Shown: positions 8,733 to 18,317, counted from the first letter of the stretch. The stretch is 64,000 nucleotides of DNA from Lachnospiraceae bacterium (GCA_910573755.1 CAJTBO010000013.1:1-64000); one strand, 5' to 3'. The notes: generated from the sequence alone by a model not told the origin. Numbers and translations are program-made.

Positions 8733-10364
8733 ATGATCATGAATCCGATTTTGCCCGGATTTAATCCGGACCCCTGTATCTGCAGGAAAGGGGAAGATTA
8801 TTATCTGGCGGTGTCCACGTTTGAGTGGCTGCCGGGGATTCCGGTCTACCATTCGAGAGATCTGAAGAACTGGGAACTTTACAGCCATGTGTTTACGGAG
8901 GGGCACAGCATTGACCTTAGGAGGCTCCCTTCGGCAAAGGGAATCTGGGCACCCTGCCTGACCTACTGTGAAGAGGAAGATCTGTTTTATGTGGTGTACG
9001 GTGTGATGAATTCCATGAATGCAAGGTATTTTGACGTGGATAACTACCTGATCACGGCAAAAGATCTGCGGGGGCCCTGGAGCGAGCCTGTCTATCTGCA
9101 TTCCGCAGGGTTTGACGCTTCGCTGTTTCACGACAGGGACGGGCGGAAATATGTGGTGTCTCTGGACTGGGAGACAAGAGCCGGGTATGAGAAGCCCGGT
9201 GTGATCTGTCTGGCGGAATACGACCCGGAAAAAAAGGAGATCATCGGTTATCCGAAGCGTATCTGGAAGGGCGGGACGGACAGGGGCTGCATCGAGGCGC
9301 CCCATTTATACCGTAGAGGAGCATACTATTATATTATGTGTGCAGAGGGCGGCACGGGGTATAACCATTGTGTGACGATGGGACGTTCGAAGCAGATAGA
9401 GGGGCCCTATGAGCGTGATCCTGAAAATCCGATCCTCACGTCCGCACCCGGAAATCCCAATGAGCGCCATGACCCGGATCATCTGAAAACAAAATACTAC
9501 AATCAGGATTGCGGGCTGCAGAAGGCGGGACATGGAAGCGTGGTCGATACAACCAACGGGGAGACCTGGATGGTCTATCTCTGCGCAAGGCCCTTTACGC
9601 CGGAACTGCGCTGTACAATGGGGCGGGAGACGGCGATCAGGAGAATGCGGTGGACGAAGGACGGCTGGCTTCGCACCATAGACGGCTGCAATCTGGCGAA
9701 ACTTGAGGAAGAAGAGAGCGCGCTGCCGGCGTATCCGATGCCGAAGATACCGGCATTTGACGATTTTGATTCTCCCGAACTGGGGAACTGGTATTATGCG
9801 CCGCGAATCCAGCCGCAGACCTTTGTGGACTTAAAGGCAAGGCCGGGATACGTAAGGATCCGGGGACAGGAATCCCGGACTTCTTTAAATCAGGTAAGCA
9901 TTCTGGCAAGAAAGCTGACTTCCGTTCATGCCCGGATCACGACAAAGATGGAATTTACGCCGAAGGTGCATCAGCACAGCGCAGGGCTGATCTTGTATTA
10001 TGACAATATGAACTATATCAATCTGCGGAAATACTACAGTGAGACACTGAGGCAGAGCGCCATCTCGGTGATCCATCTGGAAAACGGGGAAAAGACGGAG
10101 TTTTTAAATACCCGCATCGCGGTGGAGGATCGTCCGGTCTATCTCCGGCTGACAATCGAGGGAAGGGAGGCGTTTTTTTCCTGGAGTTATGACGGAGAGA
10201 AGTATCAGCGGATCGGCAGGGTATTTGATACGTCAAAGTTTTCGGATGAATACTGCAGATACGGAGAGTTTACCGGGACGATGGCAGGGCTTACCTGTGC
10301 CGATAAGGTAAAGCGGCAGCATTATGCCGATTTTGATTTTTTTGAGTATGTGGAGGAATTTTAA
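8733..10364 (+). CDS. xynB: GH43 beta-xylosidase / alpha-L-arabinofuranosidase
   Basis: Cytoplasmic exo-glycosidase acting on xylo-oligosaccharides; no signal peptide. Numbering from the ATG at 8733, the catalytic triad is Asp13 (NPDPCI, base), Asp128 (FDASLF, pKa modulator) and Glu188 (CIEAPHLY, acid). These positions match the classic GH43 xylosidases almost exactly. The five-bladed propeller is followed by a C-terminal beta-sandwich from about residue 345 (FDDFDSPELGNWY). AAGGTG lies six bases before this ATG, so it is preferred over the GTG at 8724. It follows the decayed GH5/GH42 gene and probably shared its transcript. Confidence 0.93.
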   Translation: MIMNPILPGFNPDPCICRKGEDYYLAVSTFEWLPGIPVYHSRDLKNWELYSHVFTEGHSIDLRRLPSAKGIWAPCLTYCEEEDLFYVVYGVMNSMNARYFDVDNYLITAKDLRGPWSEPVYLHSAGFDASLFHDRDGRKYVVSLDWETRAGYEKPGVICLAEYDPEKKEIIGYPKRIWKGGTDRGCIEAPHLYRRGAYYYIMCAEGGTGYNHCVTMGRSKQIEGPYERDPENPILTSAPGNPNERHDPDHLKTKYYNQDCGLQKAGHGSVVDTTNGETWMVYLCARPFTPELRCTMGRETAIRRMRWTKDGWLRTIDGCNLAKLEEEESALPAYPMPKIPAFDDFDSPELGNWYYAPRIQPQTFVDLKARPGYVRIRGQESRTSLNQVSILARKLTSVHARITTKMEFTPKVHQHSAGLILYYDNMNYINLRKYYSETLRQSAISVIHLENGEKTEFLNTRIAVEDRPVYLRLTIEGREAFFSWSYDGEKYQRIGRVFDTSKFSDEYCRYGEFTGTMAGLTCADKVKRQHYADFDFFEYVEEF

Positions 10365-10451
10365 GCCTGTATATTTTACATCCGGGGCCGGTCATGTTAT
10401 TATGTCTGTAACCGGACGGATGTGCTTCGCGGTGCACACTTGCTTTTTGTT

Positions 10452-10474
10452 ATATAGGAAGGTTTGTCCTATAT
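10452..10474. promoter_or_regulatory. 8-bp-arm dyad before the CAT-like gene
   Basis: ATATAGGA and TCCTATAT with a 7-bp centre lie about 115 bp upstream of the acetyltransferase start. It could be an operator. No clear -10/-35 pair was recognised around it, and the rest of 10365-10588 shows nothing else. Confidence 0.4.
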
Positions 10475-10588
10475 GACAAAATTCTCCGGGGGATGCGCAC
10501 TGCGCGCATAAGGAAAATGGCTGCTATGATATCAGCAATGAAAAGCAAAGACAGGGGCATACCGCTGAAAGGGACGGGAGAAGAGAAG

Positions 10589-11224
10589 ATGAATTATAAA
10601 TATCTGGACATGCAGACTTATAAACGGAAGGAACATTTCGACTATTTCCGCAGTATGGCGTATCCTTATGTGGGGGTTACAGCCAATGTGGATATTTCGG
10701 AGCTGCTCTCTAAGATCAGGAAGGGGAGGCTGCCGTTTTTTTTCACGGTCTGTTATTGTGTATCGAGAGCGGCAAACGGTATCCCTGAGTTCCGCCAGAG
10801 GATCAGGGACGGCGTGATCATTGAATTTGACAGATGCAGGACGTCCCATACGGTGGCGTTGGAGGATGACACTTACTGTTACTGCACATTGGAGGACGGG
10901 ATGCCTTACTCCGGATATGTCCGGTATGCGGAAAAAGAGCAGGAGAAGGCGAAAAGGGCAGGGACGATCGAAGAGACGGGGGATGAGGCGGACGGTATGT
11001 TTTTTATTTCAACCCTTCCGTGGATTTCCTATACGTCTCTCATCCAGCCGGTACCCGTTCCGGCTGACAGCAATCCCCGGATCACCTGGGGAAAATATTT
11101 CAGGCAGGAGGGCAGAGAACTGTTGCCGGTGTCGGTGCTGTGCCATCATGCGCTGGTGGACGGAAAGCATATTGCGGAATTTTATAGACTGCTGGAAGAA
11201 GAGTTTGCAGAGGTAAGCGGTTGA
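10589..11224 (+). CDS. CatA-fold O-acetyltransferase (chloramphenicol acetyltransferase-like)
   Basis: Acetyl-CoA-dependent enzyme of the CatA family, 211 residues, the normal length. The catalytic motif HHxxxDG is present as CHHALVDGKH with His186/His187. The start MNYKYLDMQTYKRKEHFDYF matches the family beginning, and GGGAGAAGAG lies just before the ATG at 10589. Family members acetylate chloramphenicol or unknown hydroxyl substrates; divergent chromosomal copies in Clostridia often have no proven resistance role. It stands alone, with its 3' end facing the minus-strand kinase. Confidence 0.85.
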   Translation: MNYKYLDMQTYKRKEHFDYFRSMAYPYVGVTANVDISELLSKIRKGRLPFFFTVCYCVSRAANGIPEFRQRIRDGVIIEFDRCRTSHTVALEDDTYCYCTLEDGMPYSGYVRYAEKEQEKAKRAGTIEETGDEADGMFFISTLPWISYTSLIQPVPVPADSNPRITWGKYFRQEGRELLPVSVLCHHALVDGKHIAEFYRLLEEEFAEVSG

Positions 11225-11256
11225 GATCCGGCTTGATTTTCTTTATCGATGAATTA

Positions 11257-12825
11257 TCATTTTGAAGCGGTCACAGGGCATAAGTTGGAATCGTGAAGGC
11301 GGCAGACGGGAAGGGACACCGTAACAAGGGCGCCTTTCCCCGGGGCGTTTTCAAGGCGGAGCGTTCCGTTTAATCCGCCGGCGATCCGGCTGGCGATGGA
11401 AAGCCCCATGCCAAAGTGTTCTTTGCTGCTGCGCCCGGGATCGGCGCGGTAAAATTCGGATGCGGCAAGAGTGAGGGCTTCTTTGGAAAAACCGCTGCCC
11501 TCATCTTGTATACTGAGCTGCAGCATACCTTCCGCAGCAGATGCACGCAGGAAAACAGTACCGTTTTCCGGAGAATACTGTACGGCATTGTCGATCAGAT
11601 TGGAAAGGATGCGCTGCAGTTTATCCTTCGGCACAAGAAGGCCCCCGGGCAGATCCTTTATCTGAAGCGAACAGGAGAGATGTTTCTTTTTCCGGAGATT
11701 TTCAATATCCTGCGCTGCCGCGGAGAGAAGTTCCTGTATGGGACATAAGGATGATTCGTTGAGAGTACTGCCTGTTGCCGGACATAAGGGCAGTTCGCGA
11801 AGCGTATTGCCTGTTGCCGGACATAAGGGCAGTTCGCGAAGCGTATTGCCTGTTGCCGGACATAAAGGTGGTTCGCGGAGAGTACTGCCTGTTGTCTCGT
11901 CTGCGGAACAAGAAAGCGCATCTGTTCTGGTGAGTTCCAGCATACCCGTCACATACCGGTGGATCTGGCGGGCGTGATCCAGGATAAATGCGGTATATTC
12001 TCTCTGTTCCCCGCTCTGTTCTGTTTCCGATAAAAGTTCCGCGTTGCCGGTTACGATCGCCAGCGGTGTTTTGATATCATGGGCAAGGGCGGTGAACTGT
12101 CTCTTTTTCTGCTGCTCCATAGCCCACTGTTCTTTCAGGGAATGCTGCAGGTCTGTCTTTAAACGATCCAGTGAGTCCATGATCCGGTTGAATTCGGATA
12201 AACCGGTTTTTTGCGGGGTAAAAACAAGATTCTGCTGTGTGATCTGGTCGGCGGCATCGGCAAGCTTCTGCAGTTCTCTGTTCAGTTTGCGGGCATACCG
12301 CAGGGCAATAAAAAGAAAATCCGCCATCAGCAAAAACAATAGCAGCAGAAAGAAGAAAAGTTCGGCATTCGGAAAGATCCGCCGCAGGTAAGGAGGGCGG
12401 AAGGAAGCGATAAGCCGATAGGAAACGACGACACATTGCGTGTCTGTGTCGATCCTGATACTGATCCGGGAGCCGTTTCGCCGGATGTTTGCCGAATGAT
12501 CCGCAGCAGCCAGTTTTTCGGCATCTGAAAGGGCGTCTTTCTCCAGATCTGTCTCAAGCAGGACACCATCCGCATCAAAAAAAGCATAGCCGGCGCCGGC
12601 CGGGATGTCGGCAGGGGTTATGGTTTTTTGTCCGTCAAGGGAAGCGCACCAGTCGGAAACGGCATGTTCGGTGGTATTGGCCGGAGAGACAATGCCCAAG
12701 TAAGCGGAAGCAGACAGCAAACATACCCACAGTGCCGTGGTACAGAGAAAAGACAGCACTGCATGTGCCAGAAACAGGATGAAAAAGCGGTTTAGGCTGC
12801 GTTCTTTTTTTATGTTTTGTTCCAT
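11257..12825 (-). CDS. Membrane sensor histidine kinase with an internal 13-residue repeat
   Basis: Two transmembrane helices (about residues 15-40 and 155-175) enclose an extracytoplasmic sensor region. They are followed by a HAMP-like linker, HisKA (LAHDIKTP with the phospho-acceptor His) and HATPase_c (NLIDNAVQYSPENG, DEGSGFS, FGMGLSIA). Between the two catalytic domains lies a four-copy 13-residue repeat that the family normally lacks. The gene partly overlaps the response regulator gene, so the pair is translationally coupled. The ATG at 12825 has GGGGGA at suitable distance and is preferred over the one at 12843. Confidence 0.88.
   Translation of the reverse strand: MEQNIKKERSLNRFFILFLAHAVLSFLCTTALWVCLLSASAYLGIVSPANTTEHAVSDWCASLDGQKTITPADIPAGAGYAFFDADGVLLETDLEKDALSDAEKLAAADHSANIRRNGSRISIRIDTDTQCVVVSYRLIASFRPPYLRRIFPNAELFFFLLLLFLLMADFLFIALRYARKLNRELQKLADAADQITQQNLVFTPQKTGLSEFNRIMDSLDRLKTDLQHSLKEQWAMEQQKKRQFTALAHDIKTPLAIVTGNAELLSETEQSGEQREYTAFILDHARQIHRYVTGMLELTRTDALSCSADETTGSTLREPPLCPATGNTLRELPLCPATGNTLRELPLCPATGSTLNESSLCPIQELLSAAAQDIENLRKKKHLSCSLQIKDLPGGLLVPKDKLQRILSNLIDNAVQYSPENGTVFLRASAAEGMLQLSIQDEGSGFSKEALTLAASEFYRADPGRSSKEHFGMGLSIASRIAGGLNGTLRLENAPGKGALVTVSLPVCRLHDSNLCPVTASK
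11740..11895 (-). repeat. 39-bp tandem repeat x4 inside the kinase gene
   Basis: Four 39-bp units encode TTGSTLREPPLCP, ATGNTLRELPLCP (twice) and ATGSTLNESSLCP. The two central units look identical and the outer ones have diverged. The unit keeps the reading frame, so copy number can change without destroying the kinase. Confidence 0.9.
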
Positions 12826-13475
12826 CGGTATCCGATCCCCCATATCGTTTCAATCGGTGATATTCCTGCGGCGGCAAGTTTTTTCCGAATATTTTTAATA
12901 TGTTCCGTGATCGCGGAGATATCGCTTTCCTTGTCGTAGCCAAAGACGTTTTCGTAGATCTGCTCTTTGGAGTAGATCTGTCCGTGATTTTTCGCAAGCA
13001 GAAGGCTGATCTCATACTCGCTTTTGGTGAAGGAAAGTTTTTGCTCCGTCACCCGGACTTCTTTTTTTGTAAGATAAAAGCGGACGCTGCCGACAGAGAA
13101 GCACCGGATCTTTTCCCGCTGTTCCCGCCGCAGGTGTGCGCCTATGCGGGCACGCAGTTCGAGAATGGAGAAGGGCTTTTTCATATAGTCGTCCGCACCG
13201 ACGGAAAAACCGAAATGCACATCTTCCTCTAAGCTTCTGGCGGTGAGAAACAGGATCGGACAGTCCGTAAGATCACGGATCTCCCGGCAGAAGGTGTAAC
13301 CGTCTACGTCAGGCATCATAACATCCAGCAGGATCAGGTCATAAGAGGAAAGCTGCTCCTTGAGCCTTTCCGTAATTTTCGGGATGCAGGTCACATCATG
13401 GCCGTCTTTTTTCAGGGTGTTTTTGATCAGGGCAAGCATGGCCTCGTCATCATCGATTGCCAGAATATGTGCCAT
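12810..13475 (-). CDS. OmpR-family response regulator
   Basis: A receiver domain (acid pocket IDDDE, phospho-Asp in LILLDVMMPDVDG, Lys in DDYMKKPF) is followed by a winged-helix DNA-binding domain ending ETIWGIGYRW. It is 221 residues from the ATG at 13475, preceded by AAAGGAGTG; the TTG at 13484 is less likely. It is transcribed with the TraX-like gene upstream and the kinase downstream and should be that kinase's partner. Confidence 0.92.
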   Translation of the reverse strand: MAHILAIDDDEAMLALIKNTLKKDGHDVTCIPKITERLKEQLSSYDLILLDVMMPDVDGYTFCREIRDLTDCPILFLTARSLEEDVHFGFSVGADDYMKKPFSILELRARIGAHLRREQREKIRCFSVGSVRFYLTKKEVRVTEQKLSFTKSEYEISLLLAKNHGQIYSKEQIYENVFGYDKESDISAITEHIKNIRKKLAAAGISPIETIWGIGYRWNKT

Positions 13476-13499
13476 TGTGAACAAACACTCCTTTCTCTG

Positions 13500-14345
13500 T
13501 CAGATTAAACGGTAAAACAGGCAGGACAGTGCATAAAACAGGTAAATGTGTACCGGATAAAACCAGTAAAAAAGACCTTTGGAACCATGTCCTTTTGTTC
13601 CATTGTAACACAGCATCGGGATGACTGCAAAAACTTCCATCCATTCATAGGCTGTTGTGAAAAAGTCCCTGACGGCAAGATCCGGCGCCATAAGATGGAG
13701 CCGAACAATGTCCCAGAGGATACAGGCGATAACAAAGGCTGCCGCCTGAAGCTTTCTGTTTTTGCGGCACAAATACAGGATCGCTCCGAAAAACAGGGTG
13801 GCAGTACCGCCGTCCATGATAAAGGTGTGGAGCGGCAGCAGGGTAAAAGCCAGAAGATTCAGAGAAAACTGAAAATACGGATTCGGGAATGCCATCATGA
13901 GAACGGCTGTAACTATCGGGAGAAGCAGGGGAATCAGTATGGCGGCGAAGCCGCGCCCCCATTTTTTTCGTGCGCACCAGTCAAACCCCTGCAGGATAAC
14001 GATGAGGATTGAAAACGAGGCGAGCATCTGGTTTTGCGGGAAAAAACCGTCCGGCCGGACAAGCGCATAGCCTATATTATAGAAGGAAAACTGTACCGCG
14101 CCCATCAATACCGACAGCAGATAAATGCGCAGAAAGTATTTTTTGCGGTCACGGGTATGGGTGAAGCCTTCGATCAGGCAGAATAAAAACAGCGGTGCCG
14201 CCAGTCTGCCCAGCATGGAAAAAAACAGCGGAACCTTTCCGGTATAGGCGAAAAAGTATTCGATATGGTCCAGAACCATCAGCGCCATTCCGAGATATTT
14301 CAGGGCAAAGCCGGAGAGTCCTTTTTTGAGTGTTGTCTGTTGCAT
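13500..14345 (-). CDS. TraX-family integral membrane protein
   Basis: 281 residues with eight or more hydrophobic segments and the family features LKYLGMALMVLDHIEYF near the start and FYWFYPVHIYLFY near the end. The latter is typical of TraX-type acyltransferase-like proteins. The founding member acetylates pilin; chromosomal Firmicute copies are mostly uncharacterised. TATCCTCC (GGAGGATA on the sense strand) precedes the start. It is the first gene of the unit with the response regulator and kinase. Confidence 0.8.
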   Translation of the reverse strand: MQQTTLKKGLSGFALKYLGMALMVLDHIEYFFAYTGKVPLFFSMLGRLAAPLFLFCLIEGFTHTRDRKKYFLRIYLLSVLMGAVQFSFYNIGYALVRPDGFFPQNQMLASFSILIVILQGFDWCARKKWGRGFAAILIPLLLPIVTAVLMMAFPNPYFQFSLNLLAFTLLPLHTFIMDGGTATLFFGAILYLCRKNRKLQAAAFVIACILWDIVRLHLMAPDLAVRDFFTTAYEWMEVFAVIPMLCYNGTKGHGSKGLFYWFYPVHIYLFYALSCLFYRLI

Positions 14346-14513
14346 AGGTATATCCTCCTGAAGATTTATTTCGGGGAAAATATTTTTCTTCCCTTTAAAA
14401 AAGTCTAGCAGGGGTTTCTAAGGAAATAATAAGGAAATGAAAAAAATCCGCGCAAAATCAAACCTGTAAAATTGTCGAAGAATTACAAAAATAAAATATA
14501 GCCGGCAGCGTTA

Positions 14514-14542
14514 TTGACATAGAATATATGTAATGTTAATAT
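14514..14542 (+). promoter_or_regulatory. Strong promoter of the glycyl radical operon
   Basis: A perfect TTGACA (14514-14519) and TAATAT (14537-14542) are separated by exactly 17 bp. A dyad operator lies directly downstream. It is the only strong plus-strand promoter seen in the AT-rich 14346-14710 spacer. Confidence 0.8.
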
Positions 14543-14550
14543 AAATGAAA

Positions 14551-14571
14551 TGGTATTAATAAACAATACCA
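14551..14571. promoter_or_regulatory. Dyad operator, probably for the GntR-type repressor
   Basis: TGGTATT and AATACCA with a 7-bp centre cover about +3 to +23 of the promoter, a position where a bound repressor would block transcription. A further half-site TGGTATT lies at 14637-14643. The likely ligand is the GntR/LacI-type regulator encoded at 18318; that link is inferred from proximity. Confidence 0.62.
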
Positions 14572-14710
14572 ATATAAAAACGCAAAAAGATCAGAAGAAA
14601 AACAAAAAATATCAAAAAAGTAAAATGTTTATAAAATGGTATTACAATATAAAACCGGACAGGGCTGAGCGGTTACGCTGAATACGGCAAAAGGAACGGA
14701 GGTATGGCTT

Positions 14711-15616
14711 GTGGCGGAGACAGAGAACAAGGCGGCGGATGGGAAGTATCTGAAGGTTTTCCAGAAAGGTTTCAACTATTCTCAGGATGGCATGGGAAAC
14801 CGTCTGATCCTGCATCTGCAGGGGTGTAATATGAAGTGTCCCTGGTGCTCCAACCCGGAGGGAATGCCCTCTGAGGGGGTGCTGATGACGGAAAAGGAAT
14901 GGCTGGATGAAAGCTGCTGCCCGAAAAATGCGGTGCATGAAGGTGAGCTTGACAGAACGGTATGCGAGAGCTGCGGCGGCAGGGAGTGTATCCGGGGAAG
15001 AAGGCAGAAGGGCATCCGGCTTTCTTATCAGATATATTCCGTGGAGGAACTGGCTGAGGAGTGCATCCGCTCGAAACCGATGTTTTTCGGCGGCGGCGGG
15101 GTGACGCTGACAGGAGGAGAGATCGGCATGCAGTTCGAGGCGGTGAAGGAACTGCTGCAAAAGCTCGGTGAGGCGGGCATACACCGGGCGATCGAGAGCA
15201 ACGGAAGCCATCCCCGGATGGAAGAGCTGATCGATCTGGTGGATCAGTGGATCATGGACGTCAAGCATTATGACGATGAAATACATAAACAATGGACCGG
15301 CATATCCAACCGGCATACGATAGAAAATCTGGAGAAAGTTTCCGTACGGCATCAGGACGTACTGATCAGGATACCGCTGATTCCCGGCTTTAACGATGCG
15401 CCGAAGGACGCGGAGGGCTTCGCGGAACTTTTTCGGGAAAAGATAAAAGGGCCCCATACAAAGGTGGAATTTCTGATTTATCATGAATTCGGCAAAGGAA
15501 AATGGGAACAGTGCGGAAAGCAGTACCGGATGCCGCCGGGACGTATCGCGCCGGGGCGCGCGGAATATTTTGAAAAAATTCTGACAGGGAAGGGCATCAC
15601 CTGTGTCAGAACATAA
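14711..15616 (+). CDS. Glycyl radical enzyme activase (radical SAM)
   Basis: Uses S-adenosylmethionine and a 4Fe-4S cluster to place the glycyl radical on its partner enzyme. The cluster motif CX3CX2C is CNMKCPWC. An insert with further cysteines (CCPKN, CESCGGREC) suits the auxiliary cluster region seen in many activases. The SAM-binding GGE motif is in TLTGGEIGMQ. The 301-residue length is normal. The start is a GTG preceded by ACGGAGG. It is the first gene of the operon, about 90 bp before the enzyme it should activate. Confidence 0.92.
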   Translation: MAETENKAADGKYLKVFQKGFNYSQDGMGNRLILHLQGCNMKCPWCSNPEGMPSEGVLMTEKEWLDESCCPKNAVHEGELDRTVCESCGGRECIRGRRQKGIRLSYQIYSVEELAEECIRSKPMFFGGGGVTLTGGEIGMQFEAVKELLQKLGEAGIHRAIESNGSHPRMEELIDLVDQWIMDVKHYDDEIHKQWTGISNRHTIENLEKVSVRHQDVLIRIPLIPGFNDAPKDAEGFAELFREKIKGPHTKVEFLIYHEFGKGKWEQCGKQYRMPPGRIAPGRAEYFEKILTGKGITCVRT

Positions 15617-15706
15617 ACGGATGCGAAGTGACAAAGAAGCCGGAGGCTGAACTGTTATGATACGAAGAACATATTGTGTGAGCGCATATTGCGAAAGGAG
15701 AAGGCT

Positions 15707-18097
15707 ATGAAAATCGAAACTATTTATTCAGCAGAAGAGATCACAAAACTGGCGAAGGAGCGGTTTAAGGAAGAGAGGTCGCTGAACCATCTGACGGGCT
15801 GGTTTCTCGCCAGAGAGATAGCCATGGAGTGCGATGAGAAATTCAGGGGAGATCCCGACAGCATCCGTATCGGAAAGACACTGGTGGAGGTGATGAAGCG
15901 GATTCCGCTGACGCTGGGAGAGTATCATCTGTTTGCGGGGACACAGGATGACGCCTTTGCCCGTTCCTATGCGCTGATCAACCCCTCCTTCGAGGTTAAA
16001 TCCTTTGAGGGGTACTGCGATCCGGTGGCGGTATTCGGGGATATCGATCCCGTCGGCGATATCACGGCGGAGCGGATCGCCCGCGTAAAGGAATACTATT
16101 CCAAGAATGATTTTGCAAAGAAACTGATGGAAGCCTACACGCCGGCGGAACCCTTTACGGAAGAGGTGATCTTCTTCATGGAGCAGGTGACAGGGCATGT
16201 GATTCCGGACGTGAAGGGCTATCTGAAAAAAGGCGCGCTGGGCATCCGCAGCGAAATTGAGGAAAAGCAGAAAGCGACAGAGGATGCGGAGAAAAAAGAA
16301 TACTATGAAGCCATGAAATACACTATTGACGCGATGCTTGTTCTGGCAGGCAGATACAGCGAAATGGCAAGGGAGAAAGCTTTATCCTGTGACGGAAAGG
16401 CAAGGGAACGCTATGAACTGATGGCAAAGACACTGGAAAAGGTGCCGGCGCAGGGAGCGGACAATCTCTACGAGGCGATTCAGGCGTTTATCCTGATCTG
16501 GCAGACCATGACGGTGGAACAGACGCCGAATCCCTTTGCCATGTCCGTGGGAAATGCGGACCGTATCTTTGAGCCTTACCGGGCGGCGGAGGATACAGGA
16601 CGCGATATGGCGGCGGCGCTGCTCAAACATCTGTTGGTGTTCTTTAATGTGGCAGACAGAAGCTGGGCGATCTCCCAGAACCTGATCATCGGCGGAAGGG
16701 ACCTTGCCGGAAACGATCTGACCAACGCCACATCCTATGCGCTGTTTGATGCTTATTATGATATGAATCTTCCGCAGCCGATCCTTTCGGTAAAACTTCA
16801 CCAGAATACGCCGGATGAGCTGTATAAGGAGATGGGAAGATTTTTCTTTACGCCAGGTGTGCTTACGCCTTCGCTGTTCAATGACGACGCGTTGTTCGAG
16901 ATCTTGAGACAGCATGGCATCGAAGAGGAGGATCTGGAAAATTATTCCGTGGCAGGCTGTCAGGAGCCGCTGATCATGGGAAAAGACAACGGAAATACCA
17001 CAAATTCCTGGCTGAACCTTCCGAAGGTGCTGGAACTTGTCCTGCAGGACGGCAAATCGGAGATATCCGGAAAGCAGCTTGGGAAGACCTGGAAAGAGCT
17101 GGGATATGAAAGCGGTTTGGATGTGCTGAAAAATATTCGTGAAATCTATTATAAGGAATTAAACCGCTATGCAGATGAAATGGCGAAGGCGGCGAACGCG
17201 GCGTCCTGCGCGCTGGGGCTGTATCAGGTGCCGTTTTTGTCATCCATGATGGGCGGTATCGAATCCGGTATCGACATGCGGGATACAAAGCGGCAGGGCA
17301 CAAAGTACAACGGAAGCGGCTGCCTGATCCACGGCGCAGCCGTACTGGCGGATTCCTTTATCGCGATCGATACACTGCTCGCGGAGAGGCCGAAGGATGC
17401 GGACCGGATGCTGCTTGCGCTGCGCACCAATTTTGAGCAGGATGAGGAAATGCGCCAGTATCTGCTTGGATGCGATAAATTCGGGAATAATATTGCAAAA
17501 GTGGATGCGGAGGCTGCCGAGGTAGTGAAGAAGGTGGCAGATATCGTGACTTCCAGAAAAAATTATCTGGGCAATCCTTTCCGGGCGGATTTTGCCACAC
17601 CGTCCACTCATCTGATGTACGGTTACTGGGTAGGGGCCACACCGGATGGCAGGAAGGCAAGGGAAATGCTGAACTATGGCGTAGATCCGCTGTTCGGAGA
17701 CGCTTCCGGCGGTCTGGGGATGCGCATGCTCTCAAACAGGAACCTTCCGTTTGAACTGATGAACGGCGGCTGTGCTTCTCATTTCGGCATCAATCCCGCC
17801 TATTTCAAGGGTGAGACGATGGAAGAGAAAGGGCTGGAATTCAAGACAAAGATTTTTGAACCTCTGTTTTTCAACGCCTATGACAAGGAGATGGTATCGC
17901 CGTTCTATCTCTATGTGAATGTGACTACGCCGGAGATGCTCCGGAAGGTATTGGGGAATCCGAAAAAGTATGCCCCCAGCGGCGTGTATATCGTCCGTAT
18001 TCACGGTACTTTTGTGAATTTCCTGGATCTTTCCCCGGAAATTCAGGAGGACATCATCAAGAGGCTTGATCCCGCGTCCACGGCGATGAGCGCATAG
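15707..18097 (+). CDS. Glycyl radical enzyme (PFL-like), substrate unknown
   Basis: Ten-stranded-barrel radical enzyme of 796 residues, full length for PFL-like eliminases. The thiyl cysteine and general base lie in NYSVAGCQEP (Cys418, Glu420). The radical glycine is Gly767 in VRIHGTFVNF, which departs from the usual RVxGY consensus. The GCxEP loop is shared with dehydratase and lyase members (diol, choline, hydroxyproline or isethionate type), not with pyruvate formate-lyase, which has two adjacent cysteines. No microcompartment or aldehyde dehydrogenase gene is near, which argues against the choline or propanediol roles. AAAGGAGAAGGCT precedes the ATG at 15707. Confidence 0.88.
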   Translation: MKIETIYSAEEITKLAKERFKEERSLNHLTGWFLAREIAMECDEKFRGDPDSIRIGKTLVEVMKRIPLTLGEYHLFAGTQDDAFARSYALINPSFEVKSFEGYCDPVAVFGDIDPVGDITAERIARVKEYYSKNDFAKKLMEAYTPAEPFTEEVIFFMEQVTGHVIPDVKGYLKKGALGIRSEIEEKQKATEDAEKKEYYEAMKYTIDAMLVLAGRYSEMAREKALSCDGKARERYELMAKTLEKVPAQGADNLYEAIQAFILIWQTMTVEQTPNPFAMSVGNADRIFEPYRAAEDTGRDMAAALLKHLLVFFNVADRSWAISQNLIIGGRDLAGNDLTNATSYALFDAYYDMNLPQPILSVKLHQNTPDELYKEMGRFFFTPGVLTPSLFNDDALFEILRQHGIEEEDLENYSVAGCQEPLIMGKDNGNTTNSWLNLPKVLELVLQDGKSEISGKQLGKTWKELGYESGLDVLKNIREIYYKELNRYADEMAKAANAASCALGLYQVPFLSSMMGGIESGIDMRDTKRQGTKYNGSGCLIHGAAVLADSFIAIDTLLAERPKDADRMLLALRTNFEQDEEMRQYLLGCDKFGNNIAKVDAEAAEVVKKVADIVTSRKNYLGNPFRADFATPSTHLMYGYWVGATPDGRKAREMLNYGVDPLFGDASGGLGMRMLSNRNLPFELMNGGCASHFGINPAYFKGETMEEKGLEFKTKIFEPLFFNAYDKEMVSPFYLYVNVTTPEMLRKVLGNPKKYAPSGVYIVRIHGTFVNFLDLSPEIQEDIIKRLDPASTAMSA

Positions 18098-18283
18098 ATC
18101 AAAACCGCGCCGCAAAGCAGCCGGGGATATGCCCGTGCGGCATGTTTCGGTGGATCTGTTCGATGTGTTGTGGCTGGCGTATTTTAGTGTACCGGTGTGC
18201 ATACGGCATGCCACGGTGGATTTGTCAAATGTATATGCAGTGTGCCTCCGGCTTACTGCGCGCGGGAATCATCAGAAAGAGGA

Positions 18284-18307
18284 AGCCGCCTGCTTTTTGG
18301 CGGCTTT
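18284..18307 (+). terminator. Weak hairpin between enzyme and regulator genes
   Basis: AGCCGCC and GGCGGCT pair around an 8-nt T-rich loop, just before the regulator start. There is no T-run after the stem. It may reduce read-through or fold in the regulator leader. Confidence 0.3.
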
Positions 18308-18317
18308 GGGGAGAAAT

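Noticed and set aside
10589-11224. A proven chloramphenicol resistance gene
   Set aside because: The fold and motif are present, but substrate cannot be deduced and there is no resistance-gene context, so only a CAT-like call is made.
11740-11895. Possible CRISPR array
   Set aside because: The 39-bp units are directly adjacent without variable spacers and translate in-frame inside a kinase gene; no cas genes are present anywhere in the window.
14642-15634. 330-codon minus-strand frame opposite the activase gene
   Set aside because: Antisense shadow of a gene with clear radical SAM motifs.
15707-18097. Pyruvate formate-lyase proper
   Set aside because: The active site has one Cys in a GCxEP loop instead of the adjacent Cys-Cys of formate acetyltransferase.
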